Of a stretch of 64,000 nt of DNA, positions 35,274-47,612 are shown in pieces. Source of the DNA: Lobosporangium transversale. Lineage: Eukaryota; Mortierellomycota; Mortierellomycetes; Mortierellales; Mortierellaceae. The translations under genes were made by a program, and so were the position numbers. Position 1 is the stretch's first letter. Every line of letters begins with the position of its first letter. Under the pieces are notes generated by a model. The model worked only from the letters and a program-made list of their open reading frames with translations. It did not search any database and was not told where the DNA came from. The DNA lies in NCBI RefSeq assembly GCF_002105155.1, contig NW_019029004.1:186001-250000 (forward strand), written 5' to 3'.

Positions 35274-36669
35274 TTACGCCTCGCTCTTGAGAATATCCGC
35301 TATAATAGCGACTCCATTTCCTAGCACGTAGCGTACAAATTTAGACCCTGTAATAGCTCCTGCTGCATAAATGGATTGATCAACCAGTGGCATCAGCTTT
35401 GGCAAGGATGCCCTTGAAGCGACTGTATGTTCATCTTCTCTTTCGAGCGCTGGTGCTGATACAGATATTTTATCCACCTCCATCATCTTTGCAGCAAAAG
35501 TAGCGGGAGTTGAAGAAGTAACAACAATAGGAGTCTTTTGCAACGTCTGTACATCGCAACAGTCACAGGCTCTTGCCCTTGAGCCATCATCAGCATCAGT
35601 ACCAACACAGTGACAATTTATAATGCTTGGAACTGCCTGTGTGGCAGCAATAGTAGATACAGTAGCACCACCCAAAATAGTCGAACTTTTAAGACCTGGT
35701 ACCATGGATACTAATGATGTAGTTGAAGATGATGCTGACTGTGGCATGGACGATATTAACGATGACGAGGGTGAGGAGGGCGAAGACGATGAAGATGACG
35801 ACATATCTGTAGACGATTCCCTTCTGCTAATATTATCATCACCACCATCAGGTAATGGCAAGGGAGTGGATTCAGTAGACATGATCATCGACGGGATTGC
35901 CTGTGGCAGAGGCGAAGAGACTGCGGACACATATGCAGAACCAAGAGTCAGCGGTGGAGGAGTCAAGAGATCTGGGCATATGATTCGATATCCAAGCAAT
36001 GGGGAAGAAGGCATCGATATGCAAGAGGTGGGTTTGGTAGTGGTAACTGCTGTCACCATACTATTGGCTTTAATAGGTGTCATTTGTCGCTCTTGCCTAG
36101 CAGTAGTGGCGGTTTTGGTCTGTGCAGTTGCTATTGTCTCTTCAAAACTTCTCGAGTCCTTGTCGTTGTCGCTAACTTTGATGTTTTCATGATAATTCGT
36201 GGAGTTGTTGACAGAAGAAGCTGTCGGTTGGCGGATTGGATAACATGGAAGGCGAGTACATCGCTTCGCTTTCACAGGGAATGCTGGCAGAGCGGTGGTA
36301 GTAGGAGATCCATCAGCGGCGCTAACAGCGGTACTGGGGATGGAGATATCTACGGTGGATGAAGATCGATCCATTGCTGCATAAAGGACGCCAGTAGAGA
36401 TGATTCTGAAACTGTACATGTCTGATACCAGTGGTCTCAAAAGTGTCAACACTTGACCTTCATCAACCTGTTTATCATCATCCTCACTGTCGCTACTACT
36501 GACTGAATCACTACTCATCTCAGTCCTGTCTTGCTCTCTATTTGTCTCGTTCTCGTCCACCACCTCGCCCATCCTACCATTTATGTTAATAGCTTTTGTG
36601 TCTATGTCTTCTGCGGGTTCTGTCTCTTTTGTTTCTAGGACAGATGGACATTTGAATCCAAGACCCTGC

Positions 36670-36702
<33 letters not shown>

Positions 36703-39700
36703 AGAACTTGTTGCCGCCAGAATGACCTTCCTTTCAGAGTGACGGCTCTCAGCACTGGGGATCTCGGTGGCGTGCATGGTGGTGTTGGAATATCCAAGGT
36801 TTCATCACTTGAATGACCTGATGAGACCCGACCTCTCCTTCCTCTTCTTCTCATTGCTCTACCATGAAGCCCATTATTGTTACCCCGCCTTCCCCTTGAC
36901 AGATCACCATGCTGACTTGCCATCATCAAGCCACTAGGATGGTCCGCTGTGGAAAGCATCTCTTGTGCAAGGGAGCCTTTCAAGAATCCCATATGGACTT
37001 CTTTTCCGATAAAAACGCCCACTGCGGCCACATGATCCTTGATGACTCCACCGTGATTCAAAATTATGGTTATTTCTTCTGAAATGGGATCAAAACTAGA
37101 TATGGATGCATCTGGAAGACCTTTGTAGGCACATTCAAAACATAGCGGGGGCGGCGATGTTACGGAAGTAGAAATATAGATTGGACAATCGGGTTTGCTC
37201 TGCCTCTGTGACGCTTGTACTTGGCATTCCGCACAGATATCGGCTGATGAATTTGTTGCAAATAAACCGCAGCTTACATTTCCATTACCATCTTTGATAT
37301 GAGATGTCAGATTAGGTTGTACAGAGTTCTTGAGAGTAGCCGATTTCCTCATGCGGACCCAAACAGACGCATATTCTGGGTATACATCGCGATGGCAGCG
37401 CTTTAAAGGAGAGGGCTCAGATGCAGTGTAGTGTTTATAGATGTGGATGATCCGACGCCAAGGCTGCTTCTCTCGAATAAGTAGAATTGCATCTGCAGCT
37501 GATAAACCTGTCCCGACAATCACAACCGGTCGTTGCAAGGATGTTTGTGTAGGTTTCTTTATCGTCTCCGCTATGGGTATGGTCGCTGTTTCCGATGAGT
37601 CCGCTGTGGATATTGTTGTTGAGGATGGGAACTCTAAGGAATTGGGTGATGGTGAAAGTGGTGGCGAGACTTCAGCAGAGGACCCATTGTTCATTATGAT
37701 TGTCTTGCAACTAAGAGTGCTAATAGAGGCCGATGCTATGATATTGCTATTGTTGCGAAGCATCCACTCCTCAAGCTGTCGAGTATCATGAAATGTCTGT
37801 TGGATGGTCCCTGTTGGGTTATATTGAGGCGTACAAAGATGGGTGTCTACAGCTGGTAGTTTCTTGGGCTTATCGAATGTCCCTGTTGCCAAAATAACAG
37901 TCTTTGATCGGATTAAGAAGCTTACTCTTTTCCCATGGGCTTTTGTTCTTGTTGTTGATGTTGTTGATGGCGATAGTGATGATGGTGCTCCACTGGGGAT
38001 TTCTGTTTCATTGGATTTGACGTATCCTAGAATTACATAGCGATATCCTGCACAAGTTTGACATGGATCGTCTGATGAGCCAGATATTGATGTTGACATT
38101 GCTCTTTTCTGTCGACTAGGGTTATAGGTCTTGTAATGTCGGCCCTTAGCCCGTTGAGACTCCATGAAGCAACAACAATGACGATATAGATCTTTGAGGT
38201 GATATATCTCTGTGATGGTCGTAAAGTTTGAAAAGTTGGCTTCGATTCCCGGGACCTTCTTGACATAGGCCTTGTAGTATGCAGACACTGTTGATCGCAG
38301 TGGTCGCTCAATGTTCTGTTCATGTTCTGGATGATCACGCAAAAACTCTGAAAAGGAATAAACTGGCAGTTCCATGTGTTCATAGTAGCTAACAACATAA
38401 AAAAAAAGTTAGATTGGTTGTTACACGAGACAGCTCCAACTTGTTAAATTGCTGAAAAACTATATATATATATACCTAAGTGTCTGATTATGATCATGAT
38501 CCATATCGGCCCAGATGCCACCTACATCTCCACGACCCAATACCACGTGTGATCTTGCTGTAGTTGTGTTTAGTGATATAGAGCTGTTGCTATTGTTGTC
38601 GTTATTCATGCTAGGATGTTTCCACTCAAGGAATGATGGGTATTCGCCTCGATGAGTATCTAAATTTGGATGTGCCAAAGAATCAAACATGGCGCTGATC
38701 GGATTAGCATCACGTCCAGCCTCGGCCAGCTGATGTTGGATATGCTTTGTGAGCTGAGCCAAGTCCTATGGATAGATGTGATAAGAAGAAGGCGGGGAGA
38801 GGGATAAGTAGAAGGTAACAGAACTGGATCACCAAATAAGCTTTTCATTGTTATTCATATATGCACGTGGAAATGAGGGGTACTTTCAACTTTTTTCCCA
38901 TGCACCCTGTCGTCTTTTTCCTTTTTTCTTTTTATTGCATGTGTGTGCAACAATCGTCTACCAGCGTTCTGATTGTGCTTTTGTGTTGCAGCTGTGCACA
39001 CACACGTTCAGATGAACGTGGGGTAGGACTGCGCTAAAATGTGATCGTCATCTGGTGTCATCAATTCTGCACTTTGTACTTGCAAGACAAAACACAGATC
39101 AATGACCCTTGTGAGTTGAAAACATAGAGAGGGCTTCCATGCATTAAAGAATAAAAAAGACTCCTCCTATTGATAGACAAGAACCAACAAATAGCGACAT
39201 TCAAGAAGCGTTGCTTGGCATCTTTACGTTGGAGTCAAAAAAAGGAGGTCATAATCTGATAGAAAATAGATAATGCGTCTATCTTTTTTTTTTTCTTATC
39301 AATGCAGCTCATTCGTTGATTTTTTTTTTTTTTTTTTTTTTTTGCTTTCCGTTTCTGCGAATTAATAATCAATGTCAAACATTAAACTGCTCTCCCCATA
39401 TTTGTGCACACTCATCACATTCATCCACACACAGAATTTAAACACAGCACCTGTTCAATTTCGTGAAGTCATTACTGAATAACTCACTTAGACAGTACGA
39501 GTAACCAATTGAGGAAGAAGGGAACGAGATAGGTGTATATCTACATATTCATGTCTGTAATTGTATAGAGGTGAAGTAAATAGGAGTGAAGGTTCGTCCC
39601 AATTGAAATATACCTGATGCAACAGTGATCTCGGTTTTGATCCTGTAAGAGCCGAAGAAGCCAGCATTCCATGAAGAATCGGGTCTGGATGAGGCATAAA

Positions 39701-39922
39701 TGGTTCAGCGTGGTAGTATGGCTGGTATCCGCTAAGTAACAAGGACAACACAATGCCTGCAGGGCCATTGCCTATGTAGAAAGAATAAAAGCAAACGATC
39801 GGCGTTAGGTTTGGATTTGATGATACTTCAAATGACAAAAAAAATAAAGTTTATTGAGAAAAAAAAATTTATCGTTGCCTACCAACTATTACAATGTCGG
39901 TGGAGGAGGGTATAGAATGCAT
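35274..39922 (-). CDS. OSGIN-like FAD-dependent oxidoreductase with very long insert (4 exons)
   Basis: Exons on the minus strand: 39922-39883, 39771-39614, 38765-38476 and 38388-35274, giving 1200 residues against ~480-560 for animal OSGIN proteins. The N-terminus has the FAD-binding VIVGNGPAGIVLSLLLSGYQ, spliced through the glycine loop. Family landmarks follow: HPDPILHGML, WKHPS, VVLGRGDVGGIWADMD, YSFSEFLRDHP, then SKTVILATGTFDKP, a second nucleotide loop VVIVGTGLSAADAILLIREK, and a C-terminal SIYAAGAITGSKFVRYVLGN. Between the second loop and the C-terminus lie several hundred Ser/Thr/Pro/Asp-rich residues, including an Ala run from a (TGC)n tract and three CxxC-like pairs. OSGIN proteins are flavin monooxygenase relatives linked to oxidative stress and growth control, but the substrate is unknown. 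The second intron (848 nt) is far longer than others here. Confidence 0.8.
36669..36701. repeat. (TGC)n coding trinucleotide repeat
   Basis: About ten TGC/CTG units on the plus strand encode a run of Ala in the insert of the OSGIN-like protein on the minus strand. Confidence 0.85.
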
Positions 39923-41537
39923 GGTTGAATGAGTTTTGAGGGTTGTGATGCAGAAGAGAAATGAGAGTAAGAATGTAAGGGTATATGCATGGAAGCTTTA
40001 GAATGAGAAGCGAGATCTGCAGGTCCAATGTTCTGTTGGATGCACGGTGTGTCTGTTACGAATGAATGAGAAAATGAAATGAGAAAGAGAGAGGAGAGAA
40101 AAAGACGACGATCAGATCTCTTTCTCAACTCAGAAAGCACAAGCCAAGAGACAACAAATGGACCAAAGAAGACCGTGTATGAGAAGTAGGAAAAAAGAGT
40201 GATACATGTATCAAAATATTAAAAAAAAAAGATGCGGAGAATGAAGTGCAGTGCAAAGTCCAGGTAAAGAGCGAGCGTTGGGGAAAGGCCTGTCGCTTGT
40301 TTACAAATCAATTGAGACCTTGTTTATTGTTATTTCATGCTCTGTACTGAACATGTTTTCCTGAGGGATCTGGGCTGGGACGTCTGTGTGTTTGTTGCAT
40401 GTTGTACCATGTGGATGTGCATATTTAATTGTCTTTGTGTATCATCCTCGTCATCTGGCGACTTTTCACAAATCTCCCAATCATACCGCTTTTCTTTTCT
40501 TTTTTCGATATTCTTTCTCACTATGATCCGCCGGTTTTATGTGAATGCATGAACACTATAAAGGCTAGCCTAAGAAAAGGGGGCATCCGTGGCCGTCCAG
40601 ATTCTTTAGGGCCATTTAACAATGCGAGCCATGCTAAAGAGCTACTACGAAAGAGCCATCCCCTCTTTTCAATAAAAAAAAAAAAAAAAAAAAAATGCAA
40701 ATCCAACTCTTATTGAAACTTTCTTTTGTCTGTTGTACGACTCCGTGCATCTCTCGGAATTGGTGAAATGAAGGTCGAAAGAATCAGAAAGAAGCTTACT
40801 CGTTTCGCCGCACTCTTCTTTTTGACCCAGTAAAAGTTAAAAGCAATCATCAAAGTTGTAAACTTAACACACACAAAAAAGGAAAGGAAAAGAAATAATG
40901 GACAACGCATGCGTAAGTGATAGAGAGATGACTTAGGCCATGATCACGTCGGATCTCATCTATTCGCCATGGATGTTGATTGTTTAGTCTTTTTATTATT
41001 ACTATTGCATTGTTTACAGCCCTATCACTCTTCATAGAGCTGCTGCCTTTACTTGCTCTCTCTATCTTTACTGTGACTCTGTCTACTTGTAAAGAAAGAA
41101 CTGCTCTTATACCAAGGAGAGAGTTGCATGCAAACATGAAAGAGGAATCCAGAGTAAGATGAAACAACTCTAGCATTTATTTTCTCTCCATGAAGTTAAA
41201 GCATAGTAACAATTCTTCGTATTTTTATGCATAGCCAATGAAGCATGCTCTGCAATCGCAGACTCTTATTTGTTTATTTCTAAATCTTATTAATGAATAG
41301 CCAAGTTTGTTTGTGCCTTGCCTCCCCTGTCTACATCATGCGCACTCAATGAAATGATACAGCATTGATATATATATTTTGGCATATCACAGTTGGTAGT
41401 CTTTCTAAATAATCACGTGAATATTGCCTTTCTGCTGCGGTCAACCGATATCTAACTGTCATGGCTGCGCCACGATGGTATTTCTATAAAGATTTTTTTT
41501 TAAGCACATCTTCGCGAATCAACATTAGCAAGTAATA
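39923..41537. other. 1.6-kb divergent intergenic region
   Basis: This lies between the OSGIN-like and WD40-like start codons. It holds an A23 run near 40672-40694 and scattered short frames without recognisable motifs. No gene was seen. Confidence 0.45.
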
Positions 41538-41717
41538 ATGAGTAACCATTCATCCACAACACCAAATCAACATGATAACGACAGTAGCAATAACAGCGGT
41601 GATAACTCGAATCACCCATCAATAAGCGCGCAAGAGACGGTATCAATTGCCCAAGGGTCTATAAAAAATACAGACGAAGACGATGGAGATTGGGAGACAG
41701 AGTCGTCTTACGACTAC

Positions 41718-41755
<38 letters not shown>

Positions 41756-44192
41756 TGACGATAGTATTTTAGAGGACGACGGAGATGATGAGTTCACGGA
41801 TGACAGTGGAAGTGACATCGAAGATGATGTAAATGAACTATTTATGGAAGGTGTGCAATTCCTTCCCGAGATCATTGAAGATCTGACAGATATTGAGCTT
41901 CTAAACCCGGGGTATCGTGCCAACAGGCGTCCCAACACTGACCAGCAGGATGATACCATGTCAGAGTTCAGTGGGGATGAAAAGTACGAGCTCAAGGACA
42001 CTCTCTCGAGCGAGAATGGTGAGGGTGATAAGGATATGTATGACTTTAGCATTCTTGAGCAAAATATCCCAAGAGAAGTAGACGACGGCCATCTGACCTA
42101 TAAAATCCGACAGCTTATGCTCAAGTTGACCAAGGGCCGCAGAAGCCGTGAACGGAAACTGGGCGTTGGTACAACAATGCAAACGACATCATGGGGTACG
42201 TCGTCATCATCGGAAGTTTCGGGTGGTCCTTACTTACATCGGCTCATAGTTCGAGGGCCTGAACAGCCACAGGAAGTCGAGCATTCGCCTGCTGTTTCAC
42301 TTCACCGCCAATGTGCCAATTCGATCGTGGTAACACCATCTGTAATGGGCGTCTGGGACGACATTTTCACTATCCATATAGACTCGATTATGCGTGGCGG
42401 CGTTCTCAGCAGGATGGATGAAAAACTCTACCGTCAGCGATCCCAAGCTCACATGTTCGGTGATCATTACGATTATGAAGAAGGCCGTGAGATTGTCCAC
42501 CGAGCCTATGCGACGCAACTCAAGACGGTCAAGGCAACCAAATACTTGAAAACTTCGTTGTTCCGCTTCAGCCAGCTCCCTGCTTTTGAGGCTTATGTGA
42601 ATTTCGATGAAGGAGACGGCCCGCTTTGCTTGGCACACAAGTATGGATATTTGGCGTTGGGCACTGATGACGGAACGCTTATAGTGTATTGTACTCAGGA
42701 TAGTGGTGAACCAGTTATAATCCACGATGATGTACTTTCTGAAACTTATGATTCTATGATGGTGAACAGTGTTCAGATTGTACGCTGGCCACGCTATTAT
42801 CGAAGCAAGGCATCTATAGGCGAGGACAGAACGGAGGAAGAATCAGATGATTACGATGATAACGATGAATACGATGAAAAAGAAGGCTATCCCACCAAGA
42901 CTGGACAGTTTGACCATTACCTAGTCATGACTGGCAATAAAAGAGGCCTGTTTATCGTTGCGCTTCCTGATCACCCATGCCTTGGTGCCCATGATTCCTT
43001 CAGCTATGATGACCATATCTACAAGTTCAAGGAGGCGCATACCTGGATAAAGAGCGGTTTCAAGGGCGAAGCGCTTAATGATGCCAGGGTTTCGCCTAAT
43101 GGACGTTGGATTGCTGTCGTAGGAGACTCGGCTAAAGTATGGACAATCGAGGTGACTCATAAGCCAGAAACGGACGAACAACGTACTGCACGATTGGAAC
43201 GGGAGCATCAGGCCATGTTGGATGAGAATGGGACTGACTCTGATTATGTGACAGACGATTCCATGTCCGGAACAGAGGACACAGTGAGCAATATGGATTG
43301 TTATAAAGACGATGAAAAATCTTCGGGTTTGGGACAGCGTGAAGAGAAACGATCCAAGAATGCGGAGGAGGATACACTACCTAGACTACTGCATCTATTT
43401 GGAGACCCAATAGAGATGACTATTCCTTCTAATGTTCTATACACTCCACGAACTAAGAGAGGCTTACAACAGCGGAGAGCGCGAACACTCATTCAGCGCG
43501 AGTATTCATCGCAGTACGTGTCATGGAACGCGGCTTCTACAAAATTTGCACACTCATCTGACACATGCTCTCACGTTATAGTGTGGTCGATGCCTTCGCG
43601 AGAGATTGTCTGCTGCGTCGATACGGGCGGATTCTCTTTTGCTATCGAATTCCACCCTAAACTGGAGAACTTGTTTGCAGTCGCCAATTGGTATGGCTTT
43701 GTACATGTTGTGGATATTACAGGAAGTTGTATCGGAGATGAAGGTCTGGTGCCTGATAACGTTTACTCTACTGATCGGACGGAGCATGGGCCGATGATGG
43801 GAGGATGTGGAGGGCCACATTATGAGGAGAAGCATGATATTCTAATGTTGTCCTTCAGAGGCGAGAAGGATAAAAGTTTACGGATCCTGGACGCGATCCG
43901 AGGATTGAGCTGGAGTACAGACGGACGTCATCTGTATGTGGCGACATTACGGCGCGTGTTACGATACGATCTGGCGGATGAGCATATAAGGATCCCGAGT
44001 CTTTTCCAACTTTGTGCACGAAAGGTGAGGGAGTGGAAGGAGCGAGAGTTGAACGTGTTCCATACCTATGAACAACATAGCAAGATTTCTAGGGAATTGA
44101 AGCCTATTCCAGAGCAATGGAAATATGTGCCATACAATGTAAAGCGGTTGATCTGGGGTGATACATTCCTGATGCACTCGCATGACTATTAA
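41538..44192 (+). CDS. WD40-like protein with acidic N-terminus, intronless
   Basis: A single exon encodes 884 residues. The first 130 residues are disordered and very acidic, with a run of 15 Asp at about 60-74 encoded by a (GAY)n tract. The middle and C-terminal parts show beta-propeller-like blades: YGYLALGTDDGTLIVYC, FDHYLVMTGNKRGLFIVALP, VSPNGRWIAVVGDSAKVWTI, FAHSSDTCSHVIVWSMPSRE and GLSWSTDGRHLYVATLRRVL. A charged disordered insert (about 555-610) separates two groups of blades. The last segment resembles the DUF2415 region found at the end of a family of fungal WD40 proteins, but that match is from memory and weak. Its role is unknown; such proteins are usually scaffolds. Confidence 0.72.
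41714..41765. repeat. (GAY)n repeat encoding poly-Asp
   Basis: GAC and GAT codons alternate for about 17 units inside the WD40-like gene. Confidence 0.85.
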
Positions 44193-44515
44193 ACTATTGT
44201 TTTGTTGTGCTGTGCACAGGTGATAAAAAAAAGATAAAAAATAAAAAATAAAAAAAAAAAAAAAAAAAAGAAAAAGAAAGAAAGAAAGAAATGAGGATGT
44301 GGTCTTGGCTCAAATGATGTTGCAAGACTTCAATGGGGTTATGTTGATCGATGGGTAAATCTTTGCGAGTGATTGGGTACCACATTGGAATGGAATGAAT
44401 AGACTATTTATGAGTTTGTGAGCAATTTCCCTCATCGTTCAACAATCTCCTGTATATAAACTGAGAAGTCATCTCTTTCTCCCTTGGCTTCTCTTTCTCT
44501 CGAATATGCAACACA

Positions 44516-44938
44516 CTAATGTTCATGAACCCTTTCTGCTGAGATATAATTCTTGTAGATTCCTTTGGAGCCATATCCAACGACAGACTTATATGCAATA
44601 ACTACAACGTGAAGCACGTGGAAGACAACGTTCAGGAGATTAAAGAAGTGGGAATAAGGTATGAGCCTTGCTCGAAATACTTTAGCGCCTTCAACTTGAG
44701 AGCACAAAATCAAAACGTCTCCTTTCTATCTTCCGCCCATTATGATAACGATTAAACCATCGTAACAACTAAGAGCTGGCGCTGGAATGGGGAAGGACGA
44801 TTTATAGGGGCGAGGAGGGCTGGGTGCCGACATAGATGTCTGTCCATAGTCCGATCTCGAGTATTCTCCTTTATCCCATGGACCATAATAATAGTTATGG
44901 CATATTAGATAACCTTGAAAGTCACACCAAATCCGCAT
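44516..44938 (-). CDS. Possible small gene with a hydrophobic C-terminal segment
   Basis: Two minus-strand tracts look coding. The upper (from ATG 44938 to about 44770) encodes about 56 residues rich in Tyr, Ser and Pro (GPWDKGEYSRSDYGQ, PSPPRPYKSSFPIPAPA). The lower (about 44700-44516) contains a membrane-like helix (FFNLLNVVFHVLHVVVIAYK) and ends in RVHEH at TAG. The intron between them could not be placed with confidence, and both may be chance. No family was recognised. Confidence 0.22.
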
Positions 44939-45821
44939 CAAACATAATTTATAAAAGACAATTGGGAAAATCTAAAATGCAGTATTACACAAGACTAAAA
45001 AAACCAACGCTTTGGCAAGAAAAATAAAGAGCCTTTTCAGGACAGAGTCGGATGCTACCATAGCTTCTGGTTTTGTGGAGTTTATTTCTCATGGTTTAAT
45101 ATATATAATTACAATGTCAATATCATTTATCCATCTAATACTTTTGCATGTGTTGGCTTGTTCCCGAGCACATAATTGAGATTGTTTAGGTTTTTTTTTT
45201 TTTTCTTTCTTGTTTCCACATTCACGAAATCCCATTCCAACTGCCTCAGTACTTCCTGTGTGCTACCAACAACCCTTTTCCTCCCCCCTTCCCTTCCTCC
45301 CCATCTCCTCAACCACTATTCTCCTTTCTCACTTATCCTCTCTCTCATTCTTCATTCATATATATATTTTCTTCCTTCGTCCTCAAAAAATTACATACCT
45401 TTACGACAAAAAGGCAAGTGAAAGTTGCCCATTTGTTCTTTTTCAATGGCACAGCATTCACACTTTTTTTTTCACGATATCTCGATATCATCCAAGTTCT
45501 CTGCTCAATTCTCCCCGATCCTACTATTATGATCCAGGAACAACTTCTTTCCAGTGTTTAAGTACACAAAGTATATGTTACGATACTACCACCAATCTGA
45601 ATATGAATCACCAAATTTCCCTGCACTCAATCACTCTCAATTTCAACAACTTCCAGTTCTCTCTCAATCATGCAAAAGTTTTCTTAACTGGAGATGAGAC
45701 TTTTTTTTTATTTTATTTTTTAATTCACATTGGTTGATTCAACCAACAGATTCAATGTGGATGAAGACATGTGAAATCACAAATAAAAAAAAAATTACAA
45801 TTGAACTAAAACTAGAACGCC

Positions 45822-45886
45822 TTTTTTTTTTTTTTTTTTTTTTTTTTTCATTTACAACCATTGATATTAAAACTATTTCAGGAACG

Positions 45887-45914
<28 letters not shown>
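45822..45914. repeat. T27 - 38 bp - A28 homopolymer pair
   Basis: A run of 27 T and a run of 28 A form an inverted pair with a 38-bp spacer, ending 81 bp before the SHO1 start codon. Confidence 0.85.
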
Positions 45915-45918
<4 letters not shown>

Positions 45919-45995
45919 TTTTAGACATCATCGCCACATAACGAACAACCTCCCTTTTTTCTTTTTTTAATTCTTTTCCCTTACTTTTTTCCATC

Positions 45996-46885
45996 ATGAA
46001 TCAAATTGACTTTGGCCTTATCCTCGCACAACCATTCTTCCTGTGCTCGCTGATCTTGTTTGCGGTAAGTTCTATTTTATAGTTGTATAGTTGAAGATAG
46101 AAAAAGCGGGATGCACTGTTGCATTTGTTCATATATTGCGTACATGTAGGAGCCGAATACATGGATGGAGAATAAAAATGAATGCATTACGCTTATGCAA
46201 AAACATGATTTTCAGGGACAAAGAGGGGGGGACCAAGACATGGTCAGGCACTAGAGACACATGATTTTTTAGTAATTTGATTAGGCGCAGCATATTAAAC
46301 AAAATCATTGCCAAAACTATATATATTTGTCAACGTTTAATTCTTTCCTTATTTTTTATTTTTATTTTTTCATCATAATAGATCGGCTGGTTCATCACGT
46401 TCATTGCAGCCTGTACCATTGGTGCAAGTGTGCACCTGATCTGGGTGGATATCTTTTACAACCTGTTCTTGCTCCTTGGTACTGCCTTGGCTGTTTCTAC
46501 TCAAGCTTTGCAAAACTATCGCCTCGTCGTAAGTCTTTTTTTTTTTTTTTTTTGCTTGAAGGAAGAAAATACATTTTCATCTCAACAAAATTCTTCTCTC
46601 TTTTTTACTTATTTTGCCATTGATAGATTTTGACATTCATTGCAGGATCCTTGTCATTGTTGTTCCTTTGCATTGATGCATCCATCACCTTTTCCTCGGC
46701 TTGGGGTAAGGAAAATGCGAAATATAATGCTGCAGGCGCTGGTCTCATCTTTCAATCCTTTGTCTTGGTATGTTATTTTTAGCATCATCTCTATCTTTTT
46801 TTTTTTTTTTTTTTTTTTTTTTTCCTTATATTCATTGGTAGTAATTACCATTTTTAACATCTTCAACTTGACTAACATTCTCTTC

Positions 46886-46930
<45 letters not shown>

Positions 46931-47301
46931 TCTTCTGGGTCATCTACTTTGGTGCAGAGGAGAATTCGCTTGCAAAGCGTTCTATCAACGGATTCACTAT
47001 CCCTCGTACCTCGATCTCTCATGGTGGTCTTTTACCTAATCAGCATCCAGACAATAAAACAACAGGCCACTCTTTGAACTCTGTTGTCGTCGCTCCATCA
47101 ACCTCTGCACAACCACCTCAATATGCCTACAGAGCTCGTGCATTGTATACTTATGATGCTAACCCCGAAGATCGTAATGAGCTCAGCTTCAGTAAGGGTG
47201 ACGTCCTAGAGATTGTCGATAATCAAGGCAAATGGTGGCAGGCTCGTAAGCAGGATGGCACTATCGGTATTGCCCCTAGCAACTACCTTCAGTTGCTTTA
47301 A
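45996..47301 (+). CDS. SHO1: SHO1 osmosensor (4 exons)
   Basis: Exons: 45996-46064, 46382-46528, 46627-46767 and 46930-47301, all in phase 0, giving 242 residues. Four closely spaced membrane helices occupy the first ~120 residues: [60 protein letters not shown] and [21 protein letters not shown] linker and a C-terminal SH3 domain follow ([42 protein letters not shown]). This is the Sho1 layout. In yeasts Sho1 sits at polarised growth sites and recruits the MAPKK Pbs2 through the SH3 domain. Exons break at or near helix borders. The last intron ends in a run of 32 A directly before its AG. It is convergent with IKS1. Confidence 0.93.
46886..46928. repeat. T11-A32 homopolymer block at a 3' splice site
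   Basis: T at 46886-46896 is followed directly by A at 46897-46928, then G at 46929. The last A and the G form the AG acceptor of SHO1 intron 3. Confidence 0.85.
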
Positions 47302-47612
47302 AAGCACTCGTTCTATCTTAATGTCTTGAAAATCTCTAATCTGGAATCTATAATTTTTAGGGAATACGTAGAATAAGAATTTAAAAAGTAAAGATTCTTA
47401 ATTGCTAAAAAAAAAAAAAAAAAAAAAAATCTGATAAGTATATATACAACAGTTATTCTAGTTTATCATCACAGAGAGAGTGGGTTAGTTGAGTAGAACC
47501 TCCCCTATTCATAGTCTTTATTTTCTGAATAATGATGTATTGATCCACGGCGCAGAACACAATACAGATGCGCTACATGAGGTGGCGTAGACTGTCAAGG
47601 AATAAAAAAAAT
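47302..47612. other. Convergent 3' region SHO1/IKS1
   Basis: A 311-bp region with an A run near 47407-47429. No gene was seen. Confidence 0.5.

Larger units (their letters stand above)
44193..45995. other. 1.8-kb intergenic region before SHO1
   Basis: The region starts with an A-rich tract (44226-44290) after the WD40-like gene. A possible small minus-strand gene at 44516-44938 is listed separately. From 45190 onward the plus strand is strongly pyrimidine-rich. A T27 run (45822-45848) and an A28 run (45887-45914) lie just before the SHO1 start. Confidence 0.5.

Noticed and set aside
35623-36192. 189-codon plus-strand open frame opposite the OSGIN-like gene
   Set aside because: It lies entirely antisense to a coding exon whose Ser/Asp-rich codons leave the other strand open. 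It shows no own motif or start context.
46654-47022. Minus-strand frame of 122 codons across SHO1
   Set aside because: Composed largely of homopolymer-derived Phe and Lys runs. The plus-strand SHO1 exons explain this region.
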